Of a stretch of 64,000 nucleotides of DNA, positions 1 through 11,300 are shown piece after piece; the stretch's first letter is position 1, and every line of letters begins with the position of its first letter. The DNA is from Cymbidium sinense. Lineage: Eukaryota; Streptophyta; Magnoliopsida; Asparagales; Orchidaceae. Both the position numbers and the translations under genes were made by a program. The stretch covers positions 74,511,817 through 74,575,816 of the forward strand of contig CM038220.1 in assembly GCA_021442155.1 (NCBI GenBank), read 5' to 3'. The notes beneath the pieces are model-generated. The model was not told the origin of the DNA, ran no database searches, and saw nothing but the letters and a program-made list of their open reading frames with translations.

Positions 1-2094
1 AGACACAAAAAGGATTAATAAAACTTAAGAAAATAGTAAAAGGACTAGTTAGTAGCAGCTCATGATCTCTTTGAGAAGATAAGCAAGATTCACATCAACA
101 ACACTTGAGTTGGCTGAGTAAAGATTATTGCATCTATGAAGTTCCAACCTGCAAAAGAAATATGCAAACCACTACAAAGGCAATTTTCATAGCTCATGGG
201 AAAATGATAAAGTAAACAATTTAGAAAGAGCAGAGAAAGAGAAGGTTCGGACTCAATTAAGATCATCTCAAGGGGAAATAATACATATGAGCATCCAAAC
301 TTCATGAGAAGGGTTACAATCATATGCATGCTACCAACCAGAGTGAATATATAGGGCAATATCAAGGCCATCATATCCAGCATACCTGATATAAGAAACC
401 ATCTGAGGCAAAATAGTCCATAGTAATCTAGTTCCTTCACAAAAAAAATAGTGATAAATAGCAAACTAGCAGCCAGCCAGCAACCAACCCACCAACCAAA
501 ACCCACAATAGACCAAACACATAAAGCCAGCATCCCCGAAGTTACAGTAGAGTTAGTGGCCAAGAACAACCCACAACTATCTCCAGAGCACTAGCAATCC
601 AAATCCAAGGACAAAACCTCCACCCAAATAGCAAAATAGTAGAAGATTAGAAGCACTAGAGAGAGGAAAGCCATAGCATTGAGAGACTAAGAGGGCATCT
701 AGAAATTACCATCAAAACCACCACCAAGGCAGCCAAAAGGAAAATAAATCCACCATAACCAACCAAAAGGAAAATATCAAGAAATAAAGAGAGCTAACTA
801 AACCAAAGGTGTCAATACCAACAGCCAACATAAAGCCCAAAACACCAAGCCATGGCACAATTATCCAAGGCAAGGCAACAACCATAAAAAACCCCTCAAG
901 CAACTAAGCCCCAATAACAAGTCCTAAAATAGGACCAAAAAAAAAAAAACCACAAGAGCTCATATCCTCCACCAACAAAATAGCCAATAAAACCACCTAG
1001 GCCAGTAACCAATAAGATGAGCAGTAGGAGAAGTCAGAGCAGTAGGAAAACTGACTCCCAAACTGAGAAGCAAAAATAAAGGAAAAATAGCTGCACCCAA
1101 GAGAGGACAACCAACCAAGGAACATATGAGAAACCCAACCAAAAAAACCTAACCAAAAGCACCTAAACCAACCATCAAACACAACCAACACATCCACCCA
1201 TGCATTAACCCAATGACCAACCGCTAGTTAGCCAATAAAACCAGCCAGCAGATAGAGCCAATATAGAGCCCAAAAAGAGGGAAAAGAACAACAGTAGACA
1301 AAGCCACAACCCACCTGGAGATCTCTAAATTAACCAAGAAATAAAAATGGAAGTCACCCAGCCAAACTAGAAAAGGCCAAGGAGGACCACCCAACCACAA
1401 ATAGCAAAACTATAAGGAATGGAACAAGGCTAGAGGCAAACAAAACCCCTTCCAAATCCCAAAGAGCAGACAATCACTATAAAGGACAAAATGGGGAGAC
1501 AATAACCACATAACAACTAACTCTAATTCATAAGGCAGATGCAACCAACTAGCAGAGACCTCCAAGCCAAACCAAAAAAGGAGAATAGTAACCACAAAAA
1601 TCCCCAAAAAATCTAAAGATAAGCCAAGCCAGAAGAGGCCAATAGAAACCATAAAAAATAACCACCCAAAACAGCCAGATAGATGAAAGAAACAAATAAC
1701 AGCAACCAGCAAAACCAACTATACATCCCCAAATCCAATTCAAAAAAGGCCATAACTAGCTAAAACTAGAGGCAAATGCAACATTCATTGGTAAAAGAGG
1801 TAGGCCAAAATCTGACACAGCCCAACCCAATAGGAGACACAAAGCCTGAGCCACAAAAAGAAAACCACCAAGCTCATAGGATAGGGAAACTAACTAAAAT
1901 AACACCAGTATGACCCAAAAAAAGGTCAGGCAAGTATAGAATGTGGTAAAGAGGAAGGGGGTTTAAGTATAAAAATAAACTCAGTAAAAACCACTTCCTA
2001 GTGAGGGGAGCACAAAAAAAAAAAACAACAACAAATAGATTGAATAAAACCACCATAGAAAAACATCAACAAAAGAGTAGAAGGTTAACATCTA

Positions 2095-2650
2095 AGGTAA
2101 GGCAATCCAGTGTTATCCAGATTGACCAAACAATGCAGATGCTTAGGTAAGCTATGGTTATTAAACAAAGTGAGCTCATTTAGTTCCCCTCCTAAATTAT
2201 CCAGGAAATTAGCATAAGCATTACTTTAATGAAGAATGTGAGAAATTTTGTAGCAAACTTTAGAAAGAGGCTTTTTAGTGTGATTAAGAAGATAAAATAA
2301 GTTAGCATTTCCCATTTTATTATTATTGACCTTATCAAGTAAAAGAAGAGCATCAACTTCAATCCAAATATTAAAGAGGCCTTTTTTTAAACAAATATCA
2401 AAAGCTTTGTTAACCACCATGAGTTTAGCATAAATAATAGAACAAGCTTTGAGGGGCTAAGCAACAACACAAATGATAGTGCCTTTAGAATCCCTAAGAA
2501 TTCCATGACAACCATATTTGTTTGAAGAAACAGAACCATCTATATTGATCTTAATAGAATTTTCTTTAGGCTTACTCTAATAAAAAATCCTAATACTTTT
2601 GTAGGAAGGATCATCATGCAAAGTGATACCCAGTTTTTTAGCCACAAATT
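2095..2650 (-). pseudogene. LINE A RNase H domain, broken
   Basis: Homologous to the intact RNase H reading frame of LINE B (6394-7017). The block around the third acidic residue (WIEVDALLL) and the following helix up to KISHILH are readable within 2226-2420. The INTDG and GILRD motifs and the C-terminal part are separated by stops and small indels. RNase H removes RNA from the RNA-DNA hybrid during target-primed reverse transcription in the LINEs that carry it. This copy cannot encode a functional domain. Confidence 0.75.
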
Positions 2651-3286
2651 TATAACCTCTAAAGTGAAAATTGCTAATTAAATTTGCATTAAACAAAGCA
2701 TGAATTTTTTTCTTTAGTTCTAGCAAGGATCCTTTTATGGTTCATAGGGATGCCATGATATTTAACATCATTTCTATCCATCCAAATGAAACAAATTAGG
2801 GTAATAGCAATTAAAACTTTGATATTACCTTTCACAATTTTATTGAAATAACTTCAAGAAGTGGATATAACGAAAGAGAGCCATTAAAATAGTTAGTGTT
2901 AAATAAATCATCATACCATATCCAAAGTTTGGAAGCAATAACACCATTGACAAAAACATGATTAACATTTTCAATATGAAAGAAATAATAGTACTTAAGC
3001 CAGAGCAAGGAATCAATAGGGATGAAATTATTCAAAATCCTCCAAGATAAAACTGAATATGAAATGGGAATGATATTGTTCCAAAGTTTAATGAAAATAT
3101 AAGAGATGTTCTGTTTATTCTAATAAAGTTCCAAACCTCTTTAAGAACGAAATCACCATTGTAAGAAAGCTTGAAAAGGATTTGAATCGATTTATTAGAG
3201 AAGATAGCGATGTTGCAAAACTTGTCAAAAATAGAAATATGAATGTAGTTCTCAAGTTTGTTTTCATTCCAATAATTATTAAGTCG
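2650..3286 (-). pseudogene. LINE A zf-RVT (RT zinc-binding) region, broken
   Basis: Within 2832-3035 the minus strand reads FFHIENVNHVFVNG followed by ASKLWIWYDDLFN. This matches the zinc-binding segment that follows the RT domain in plant LINEs, usually C..C....E....H.F......A...W. The first two cysteines are lost here (YYYFF replaces the CxxC of LINEs B and C). The rest of the interval holds flanking linker sequence in shifted frames. It lies immediately upstream of the RNase H remnant, the order expected for the 3' end of LINE ORF2. Confidence 0.7.
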
Positions 3287-3654
3287 GGTTGTAGGTTTAG
3301 TGTTGTAGGTTTAGGGTTTATGGTTTAGGGTTAGTTTTAGGGTTTAGGGTTTAAGGTTTTGGATTTATAGTTTAAGGTTTTTTTTTTAATTATGTAAAAT
3401 AGTAGGTTTAGGTTTATTTAATATATATAATTTATTTTTTATTTAGGGTTTAGGGTTTAGGGTTTTGGGTTTAGGTTATAGTATTTAGGGTTTAGGGTTT
3501 ATGGTTTTAGGGTTTAGAGTTTAGGGTTTAGGGTTTAGGGTTTAAGGTTTAGTGTTTTTAGGGTTTAGGGTTTAGAGTTTAGGTTTTAGGTTTAGGGTTC
3601 AGGTTTTAGTTTAGTGTTTAGGATTTTTGGTTTTATTTTTATTTAACAGAGAAT
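3287..3654 (+). repeat. Telomere-like satellite, short block
   Basis: Degenerate TTTAGGG and TTTAGG repeats with the G-rich strand on +. An anchor variant is at about 3388-3406 (aattatgtaaaatagtagg). The block separates LINE A from GRP copy 1 and corresponds to 7613-7917. Confidence 0.9.
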
Positions 3655-4122
3655 AAATTTAAATTCAATATTTCTTCTTTTTGATTTCATTAACCAGGTA
3701 GCACACCAAGTTTTCTAAGACACAAGCGACAACATATATCTAAAATGAGTACCCATAGAGAAAATAAAACCCTAGATAATTAGAACTATCTCTACTATGA
3801 AAACACAATTTTATAAGCAGCTGATTAGATCGACCATTCTTCAATTTCTCTAGTTCCCATCAGAACCACCTCAAACTCTTAAGTAGTTGGATCCACCATC
3901 ATATCCCCAATCTCTCCCTCTGTCACCACCACGACTATAACCTCCATAGCTCCTCCCACCTCCATAACCACCATTGCTCTGACCACCACCTCCATATCCA
4001 CTAGCCCCTCCAGATCCCCCACTACGACTGCGATAACCACTGCCTCTGCCTTCACCTTCACCACCAGATCTAGATTTAGCCTGGTTGATGGTGATGTTCC
4101 TACAATCAAGGTTCTGCCTATT
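3655..4122 (-). pseudogene. GRP copy 1: decayed 3' part of a glycine-rich RNA-binding protein gene
   Basis: Antisense fragment. From 4122 leftward the minus strand carries the end of an RRM (equivalent of NGQNLDGRNITVN), a serine/arginine turn and a run of GGT/GGA glycine codons with Tyr and Arg, then a ~270 bp 3' UTR-like stretch ending in an A-run. The domain order matches plant glycine-rich RNA-binding proteins, which have one RRM and a glycine-rich tail. The glycine frame is interrupted, so the open frame here (3879-4109) is out of phase and Val/Glu-rich. At 4122 the gene sequence gives way directly to TTAGGG repeats, as in the other five copies. Confidence 0.75.
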
Positions 4123-4147
4123 CTTAGGGTTTAGGTTTTCTTTTTTA

Positions 4148-6393
4148 GGGAAAATTAAAATTTCATTACAATAAAAATAAAGGATATAATGTCCTTAAAT
4201 GCGATAAAGCTCAAATCTCTACTGCTCATAGAGCTACTAGTAATCTCAAGAGGTAAACCCCCATCTAAGTACAATGGATAAAGAAAATAAAAGAGAAAAA
4301 GCAATGACACAAAAGCAAATGAGAAAGACACAAAAAGGACTAATAAAACTTCAGTAAATAGTAGAAGGACTAGTCAGTAGTAGCTCATGATCCCTTTGAG
4401 AAGGCAAGGTAAGTATGATCCACATCAATAGTACTTGAGTTGGTTGAGTAAAGATCATTCCATCTGTGAAGTTCCAAGCTACAAAAGAAATCTGCAAAAC
4501 ACTACAAAGGCAATGGTCATAGCTCAAGGAAAAATTATAAAGTAAGCAATTTAGAAAGAGCTAAGAAAGAGAAGGCTCAAGCTCAGTTAAGATCATCTCA
4601 AGGGGCAACAATACATGTGAGCATCCAAACTTCAAGAGAAGGGTTACAATCATATGCATGCTACCAACCAAAGTGAAGATATGGGGAAACATCATTGCCA
4701 TCATAGCGAACATACTTGATATAAGTAACCATCCAAGGCAAAATAGTCCATAGTGTTCCAGTTCCTACACTAAAAAATAGAGAAAAATAACGAGCAACCA
4801 ACCCACCAACCAAAACCCACAATAGACCAAACACATAAAGCTAGTATCCTAGAAGTTACAGTAGGGTTTGTGGCCAAGAACAACCGACAACTATCTCTCG
4901 AGCACTAGCAATCCAAATCCAAGGGAAAAACCTCTACCCAAACAGGAAAATAGTAGAAGATAAGCAGCATTAGAGAGAGGAAAGCCATAACATTAAGAGA
5001 CCAAGAGGGTATCCAAAAGTTACCATCAAAACCACCACCAAGGAAACCAAAAAGAAAGCAAATCCACCATCACCAACCAAGAGGAGAAACATTAGAGAAT
5101 AAGAAGAGCCAATTAAACTAAAGGGAGTCAACACCAACAACCAACATAAAGCCCAAAACACCAAGCCATGACACAAGCATCCAAGGTAAGATAGTAGCCA
5201 CAAAAAACCCCTCAAGCTACCAACCCTCAATAATAAGTCCTAAAATAGGACAAAAAAACACAAGAGCTCATATCCTCCACCAACAAAATAACTAATAAAA
5301 CCACCTAGGCTAGCAGCCAACAGGATGAGAAGTAGGAGAAGTCAGAGCTGCAGGAAAATTGACACCCAAATTGGGAATCAAAAATAAAGGAAAAATAGCT
5401 GCACCCAAGAGAGGATAACCAACCCAGGAGCAAACTAGAAACCTAACCAAAAGAACCCAACTAGGGGAACCTAAACCAACCACCAAACACAACCAACACA
5501 TCGACCCAGCCAACCAAACTAGCCATCTAAAATAGCCAACCAGCCCAGTCAGCCAACAAAACTAATTAGTAGATAGAGCCAATATAGAGCCCAAAAAGAG
5601 GGAAAAGAACAACAAAACAAAGCCACAACCCACCTACATATCTCCAAAAAAACCAAGAAATAAAAAAGTAGTCACCCAACCAAACTAAAAAAGGCCAAGG
5701 AGGACCACGTAGCCACAAACAGTAAAACTATAAGGAAAGTAACAAGGCCAGAGTCAAATAAAAACCCTTATAAATCCCAAAGAGCAGACATTCATTACTA
5801 AGGAGAAAATGAGGAGACAACAACCATAGAATAGCTAACTCCAATTCACAAGGTAGTTGGAACCAACCAATAAAAACCTCCAAGCCAAACCAAAAAAATA
5901 GAACAATAACCACCAAAAAACCCAAAACTAAGCCAAACTAGAAGAGGCCAACAACAACCCTAAAAAAATAACCACCCAAAATAACCAGGTAGATGAAAGA
6001 AAAAAATAGCAACAACTAGCACAACCAACCATAACATTCAGAAATCCAATTCAAAAAAGGCCATAGCCAGCCAAAACTAGAGGCAAACCCAACATTCATT
6101 GGTAAAAGTGGTAGGACAAAATGTGGCATAGCCACAACCCAACAGGAGACACAAAGCATGGGCCATAGGAAGAAAACCACTAGGCTCAGAGAGTAGGGAA
6201 ACCAATTAAAAATAACACCATTATGACCCAAAAAGGGCCAGACAAGTATATAATGTGGTAAAGAGGAAGGGGGTTTAAGTATAGAAATAAATTTAGCAAA
6301 AACCACTTCATAGGGAGAAGAGCACACAAAAAAACAACAAAAAATAGACTGAATAAAACCACCATAGCAGAAGATCAACAAAAGAGCAGAAGG
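4148..6393 (-). other. LINE B 3' tail, no convincing gene
   Basis: About 2.2 kb downstream of the RNase H stop. The sense (minus) strand is rich in T, TGG and TTG, so every frame yields Trp/Phe/Leu/Val-rich short ORFs (for example at 4970-5230 and 6016-6381). These are not conserved in frame with LINE A or C and match no family I recognise. I treat it as a long 3' untranslated region. Its function, if any, would be recognition by the LINE reverse transcriptase. Confidence 0.6.
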
Positions 6394-7017
6394 TTAAAAT
6401 CTAAGGTGAAGTAGTCCAATGTTATGCATATTGTCCAGATCACACAGATGCTTAGGTAAGCTATGGTTATCAAATAAAGTGAGCTCATTTACTTCCCTTC
6501 CCAAATTTACTAGGAAATCAGCACAAGCATTACCTTTATGAAGAATGTGAGAAATTTTGTAGCAAACTTGAAAAAGAAGCTTTTTAGTGTGATCAAGAAG
6601 ATAAAATGAGTCAGTATTTCCCATTTTATTATTATTGAGCATATCAGGTAAAAGAAGAGCATCAACTTCAATCCAGATATTAAAGAGGCCTTTGCTTAAA
6701 CAAATATCAATAGCTTTGATAATAGCCATGAGCTCAGCATAAATAATAGAACAAGCTTTGAGGTGGTCGGCAAAAGCACAAATGACAATGCCTTTAGAAT
6801 CCCTAAGAATTCCACCACAACCATATTTGTTTGAGGAAATAAAACCATCAGTATTGATCTTAATAGAATTTTCTTTAGGCTTAATCCAATGTATAATCCT
6901 AATACTCTTATAGGAAGGATCATCATGCAAAGTGATACCTAATTTTTTAGCCACAAATTTATAAGCTCTAAAGTAAAAATTGCTAATTAAATTTGCATTA
7001 AATAAAGCATGAATTTT
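6394..7017 (-). CDS. LINE B RNase H domain, intact reading frame (ORF2 fragment)
   Basis: The frame is open from 7017 (after a stop) to the stop at 6394. It has no credible own start: the apparent initiator at 6954 is GTG, and homologous sequence continues upstream, so this is the C-terminal end of a larger ORF2. Counting from 6954, the RVT_3-type RNase H fold is complete in outline: D36 in INTDG, E74 in YAELMAIIKA, D98 in IEVDA and D146 in NACADFL. These correspond to the four catalytic acidic residues of plant LINE RNase H. KYGCGGILRDSKG between D36 and E74 is also typical. It is the best-preserved coding stretch in the window, but without RT and endonuclease it is not an autonomous gene. 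Confidence 0.82.
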   Translation of the reverse strand, partial: KIHALFNANLISNFYFRAYKFVAKKLGITLHDDPSYKSIRIIHWIKPKENSIKINTDGFISSNKYGCGGILRDSKGIVICAFADHLKACSIIYAELMAIIKAIDICLSKGLFNIWIEVDALLLPDMLNNNKMGNTDSFYLLDHTKKLLFQVCYKISHILHKGNACADFLVNLGREVNELTLFDNHSLPKHLCDLDNMHNIGLLHLRF

Positions 7018-7400
7018 TTATTTAGTTCTGGCAAGGATCCTTTTATGATTCATAAATATGTCATGATATTTTGCATCAGTTCTATCCATCCAAATGAACC
7101 AAATAAGGGTAATAGCAATTAAAACTTTGATATGAGCTTTCATAATTTTATGGAAACAAACTTCAAGAATTTGATATAAAGAAAGAGATTTGTGAAATAG
7201 TTAGTGTTAAATAAATCATCATACCAAATCCAAAGTTTGGAAGCATTGACACCATCGATAAAAACATGATTAACATTTTCAGTATTAAAGCAATAATAGC
7301 ACTTCGAAGGAAACTATAACCCTTTAAGCCAGAGCAAGGAATCAACTGGGATGAAGTTATTCAAAATCCACCAAGCTAAAATTGAATAAGAAATGGGAAT
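7018..7400 (-). pseudogene. LINE B zf-RVT region, broken
   Basis: The minus strand reads CYYC, then TENVNHVF, DGVNASKLWIWYDDLFN, matching the RT zinc-binding motif. A frameshift and a stop just before 7017 separate it from the RNase H frame. The LINE A homologue runs through the equivalent point (LKKKIHALFNANLIS), so the stop in B is a later lesion. The open frame at 7163-7345 is a shifted reading of the same DNA. Confidence 0.72.
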
Positions 7401-7612
7401 GATATTGTTTCAAAGTTTAATGAAAACATTAGAGGTGTTCTATTTATTTCTAATAAAATTCCAATCCTCTTTAAGAATAAAATCACCATTGTAAGAGATC
7501 ATGAAAAAGATTTGATCCAGTGTATTAGAAAAGATAAACTTGTCAAAAATAGAAGAAGGAATGTAGTTCCCAAGCTTGTTTTCATTCCAATTCTTATTAA
7601 GCTGCATTGTAG

Positions 7613-7917
7613 GATTAGTGTTGTCGGTTTAGGGGTTAGAGTTTAGGGTTAGTTTTAGGGTTTAGAGTTTAGGATTTTGGTTTTAAGGTTTTTGTTAATT
7701 AAGTAAACTAGTAGGTTTAGGTTTATTAGTAAATTTAGTTTATTTTCTATTTATTTATGGTCTAGGGTTTAGGGTTTAGTGTTTAGGATTTAGGTTTAGG
7801 ATTTAAGGTTTAAGGTTTAGAGTTTTAGGGATTATAGTTAGGATTTAGGGTTTATGTTTTTGGTTTAGGGTTTAGGTTTTAGTTTAGGGTTAAGTGTTTT
7901 TGGTTTTTTTAAACATA
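7613..7917 (+). repeat. Telomere-like satellite, short block
   Basis: Degenerate TTTAGGG repeats with a well-preserved anchor at 7697-7715 (aattaagtaaactagtagg). It lies between LINE B and GRP copy 2 and is the counterpart of 3287-3654. Confidence 0.9.
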
Positions 7918-8379
7918 GATCAAATTCAAATTCAACATTTCATCTTTTTTATTTCATCAACCAAGTAACACACCAAGTTTTCTAAGACACAAGCGACAAC
8001 ATAGATAAAAAATTGAGCATGCATAGAGCCAACTAAAAACCCTAGATAACTAAAACCATCTCTACTGTAAAGACACAGTTACATATGTAGCATATCAGAT
8101 TGAACATTCTTCAATTTATCTAGTTCCCATTAGAACCACCAGCCTCTCGAGAAGCGAGATCCACCCTCATATCCATGATCTCTCCCTCTGCCACCACTAC
8201 GACTGTAACCTCCATCACTGATCTAGCTTCCAAAACCACCACCACCTCTATATCCACCAGCACCTCCAGATCCCCCACCACTATTATGATAACCACCGCC
8301 TCCACCTTCACCTCCACTACAAGATCTAGACTGAGATTGGTTGACAGTGATGTTCCTGCCATCAAGGTTTTGCCCATTC
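7918..8379 (-). pseudogene. GRP copy 2: best-preserved glycine-rich RNA-binding protein fragment
   Basis: From 8379 leftward the minus strand reads NGQNLDGRNITVNQSQSRS, the last beta strand of an RRM and the conserved turn. A glycine-rich tail follows with GGEGGGGGYHNSGGG, GGAGGYRGGGGFGS, a stop, then DGGYSRSGGRGRDHGYEGG. A UTR-like segment follows to an A-run near 7918. RNP motifs and the N-terminal RRM half are absent. In plants such proteins act as RNA chaperones in stress and clock control. This copy is broken by at least one in-frame stop and has no start. The two ORFs over it (8120-8377 minus and 8175-8390 plus) are out-of-frame shadows. Confidence 0.82.
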
Positions 8380-11300
8380 TTAAGGTTTAGGTTTAGGTTT
8401 AGATTTATTTGATTTTATAATTTAGGTTTATTTTTAAATTTATTTAGTTACTTTAGGTTTAGGTTTAGGGTTTATGGTTTAGAGTTTAGGGTTTTTTTAG
8501 TTTATGCTTTTAATGTTTATGGTTTAGGGTTTAAAATTTAGGTTTTGAGGATTTTTTTAAATTTAGTAAACCGGTAGGTTTAGGTTTAATTAGATTAATT
8601 TTTTATTCATTTTATTTTATTTTTTATTTTTATTTAAGTTTATTTTTTATTTTTATTTAGTTTAATTTAATTATTTTAGTTTAGGTTTTGTATTTTGGTT
8701 TATTTTTTAGGTTTAGATTTAGGTTTAAGTTTATTTTTTAGTTGAGTTTTTTATTTTTTATTTTTTTGATTTAAGTTTTATTTTTAGTTTTAGGTTTAGG
8801 TTTAGGTTTTTATTTTATTATTTTAGGATTAGGTTTTAGTTTCTATATTAGGTTTCTTTTTAGGTTTTATTTTTTTACTTTAAGGTTAGGTTTACTTTTT
8901 AGTTTATTTTATTTTATTTAGTTTAGGTTAAGGTTTAGGTATAGTTTTTTTTAGGATTAGGTTTAGGCTCTATTTATTTTAGTTTAGGTTTAGGTTTATT
9001 TTATTTGGTTTATTTTATTTTTATTTTAGGTTTAGTTTTTTTTAGTTTAGGCTTAGGTTTTATTTTTTATTTTCTTAGGTTTAATTTTTAAGTTTAGGTT
9101 TTTATTTAGCTTTTAGTTTAATTTATTTTATTTTAGGTTTTTTATTTTATGTTTAATTTTTATTTTTTTTAGGTTTTTTATTGTTAGGATTATTTTATTT
9201 TTTTAGTTTAGTTTAAGTTTATTTTTATTTTACATTAGTTTATTTCAACTTTTTTATTATATTTTATTTTAAGGTTTAGGTTTAGGTTATTATTTTATTA
9301 TTTTATTTAGGTTTAGGTTTTATTTATTTATTTTATTTTTAGGTTTTATTTATTTAGGTTTAGGTTTTTAAGTTTTTAGGGTTTAGGGTTTAGAGTTTAG
9401 GGTTTAGGGTTTTAAGGTTTTAGTTTTAGGGGTTTCCGATTTAGGGTTAGGGTTTAGGGTTTAGTGTTTAGGCTATAGGGTTTTGGGTTTTAGGGTGTAG
9501 GGTTTAGGGTTTAGGGTTCAAGGTTAGCTTAGGGATTTGGGTTAGTTTAGGGATTACAGTTTAGGGTTTAGGATTTACGATGTAGAGTTTTTAGAGTTTT
9601 GGGTTAAGGGTTAGTTTAGAGTTTAGGGTTTAGATTATTAGGGTTTAGGGTATAGGGTTTAGGGTTAGGATTAGGGTTTAGGGATTAGGGTTTAGGGTTT
9701 AGAGTTTAGGTTTAGGGTTTGGGGTTTAGGGTCATTTGAGCGAATTTAATCGCAAACTCACACACATAACGCATGTGCAAGGACTTGAACCCAAGACCTC
9801 TTAGTTGAAAGCCAAAGTTATCAACCACTAGGCTAAGGTGCCTTGTACGGGGTGTAGAGTATAGGGTTAGGGTTTAGGGTTTAGGGTTTAGGGTTTTGGG
9901 TTTAGGATTTTAGGGTTTATGCTTTGAGGTTTAGGGTTAATGTTTAGGGTTTAAGGTTTTTTAGGGTTTAGGGTTTAGGGTTTAAGGTTTTATGTTTAAG
10001 CTTTAGGGTTTAGAGTTTTTAGGCTTTAGTGTTTAGGGATTAGGGTTTAGGTGTAGGTGCAGGTTTAGGTTCAAACTTTAAGGTTTAGGGTTTTAAAGTT
10101 TATATTAGGAGTTTAGGGTTTTAGAGTTTAGGGTTTAATATTTTAGGTTTGTTTAGGTTTAAATTGGGTTAGGGTAGGTTTAAGAGTAATTTAGTTTAGG
10201 GGTTTAGTGGAGGTTTTAGGTTTAGGGTTAGTTTAGTGTTTAGGGTTAGTTTGAGGTTAAGGGTTTAGGGTTTATGGTTCTAGGTTTAGGGTTGTTAGTT
10301 TAGGGTTGAGAGTTTAGGGTTGGTTTTAGGGTTTAGGGTTTAGGGTTTAGGGTTTAGGATTTAGGGACTAGTGTTCAGGGTTTAGGGTTTAGGGTTTTCT
10401 AAATTAATTAAATTGTTAGGTTTATGTTTATTTAATTTATTTAGTTTATTTTCTATTTATTTTAGTTTATTTTATTTGTATTTTCATTTGGGTTTATTTT
10501 TTATTTTTATGTAGTTTAGTTTATTTATTTTAGGTATATTTATTTTAGTTTAGGATTTTTTATTTTAGTTTAATTTTTAGGTTTAGGATTAGGGTTATGT
10601 TTATTTTTTAGTTTAGTTTTATTTTTATTTTAATTTTTTAGTTTAGGTTTTATTTTTTATTTTTATGTTTGGGTTCAGGATTTTATTTTATTTTTTTTAG
10701 GTTTAGGTTTTATGTTTTTATTTAAGGTTTATTTTTTGATTTTATTTTTTTAGTTTAGGTTTAGATTTAATTTTAGTTATTTTATTTTATTTAATTTAGG
10801 GTTTAGGTTTAGTTTATTTTCAGTTTAGATTTAGACTTTATTTATTTTAGTTTAGTTTATTTTAGTTTAGATTTAAGTTTATTTTATTTTGTTTATTTTA
10901 GGTTTAGATTTTTTTTTAATTTAGGGTTTAGGTTTTATTTAAAATTTATTTTTAGGTTTTATTTTTAGGTTTATTTTTTAGGTTTAGGTTTTTATTTAGT
11001 TTTTATTTTATTTTATTTTAGGTTTATTTTATTTTTATTTTTCATTTTGGTTTTATTTTATTTAGGTTTTATTTAGTTTTTTTTTAATTTTATTTAGGTT
11101 TTAATTTATTATATCTTAGTTTAATTTTTTAATTTTTAATTTTTATATTTTAGGTTTAGGTTTTGGTTTAGTTTAGGTTTAGGTTTTGGTTTTATTTTTT
11201 TATTTTACTTTATTTAGGTTTATGTTTTGATTTATTTATTTTATTTTTAGGTTTTATTTATTTTACATTTAGGTTTTAAGGTTTGGGGTTTAAGATTTAG

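Larger units (their letters stand above)
1..3286 (-). mobile_element. LINE A, 5'-truncated L1-type retrotransposon; 3' end lies outside the window
   Basis: Minus-strand remnant of a plant L1-type non-LTR retrotransposon. Reading leftward from 3286 it holds the end of the RT zinc-binding (zf-RVT) region, a decayed RNase H domain, and about 2.1 kb of pyrimidine-rich (on its sense strand) 3' tail. The tail matches that of LINE B at 4137-7612 almost throughout, offset by about 4.3 kb, and both copies stop at the same internal position next to telomere-like repeats (3286 and 7612). They therefore look like copies of one truncated insertion duplicated with its flank. Short hydrophobic ORFs in 90-2056 have no family resemblance and are read as non-coding tail. 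Confidence 0.85.
4137..7612 (-). mobile_element. LINE B, 5'-truncated L1-type retrotransposon
   Basis: The 3' end is at an oligo(T)-like junction around 4137-4147 on the + strand, a short decayed poly(A). Leftmost is a tail of about 2.2 kb (4148-6393), then an intact RNase H frame (6394-7017) and a zf-RVT remnant (7018-7400). It is truncated at about 7612, where telomere-like repeats start. The tail block gagcatccaaacttcaagag (4619-4638) recurs in LINEs A, C and D at a similar distance from the 3' end, so it is a family hallmark. It is the duplicate of LINE A. Confidence 0.87.

Noticed and set aside
8175..8390. Plus-strand ORF rich in Thr/Ser over GRP copy 2 (and similar ones at 20701-20898 and 48520-48808)
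   Set aside because: They are the antisense of glycine codon runs (GGT/GGA read as ACC/TCC). The glycine frame on the minus strand has the recognisable RRM end.
9770..9842. Functional tRNA-Glu gene on the minus strand
   Set aside because: A and B boxes and the anticodon arm are present, but the acceptor stem cannot pair and the T stem is imperfect. It is better explained as a SINE head or tRNA-derived pseudogene.
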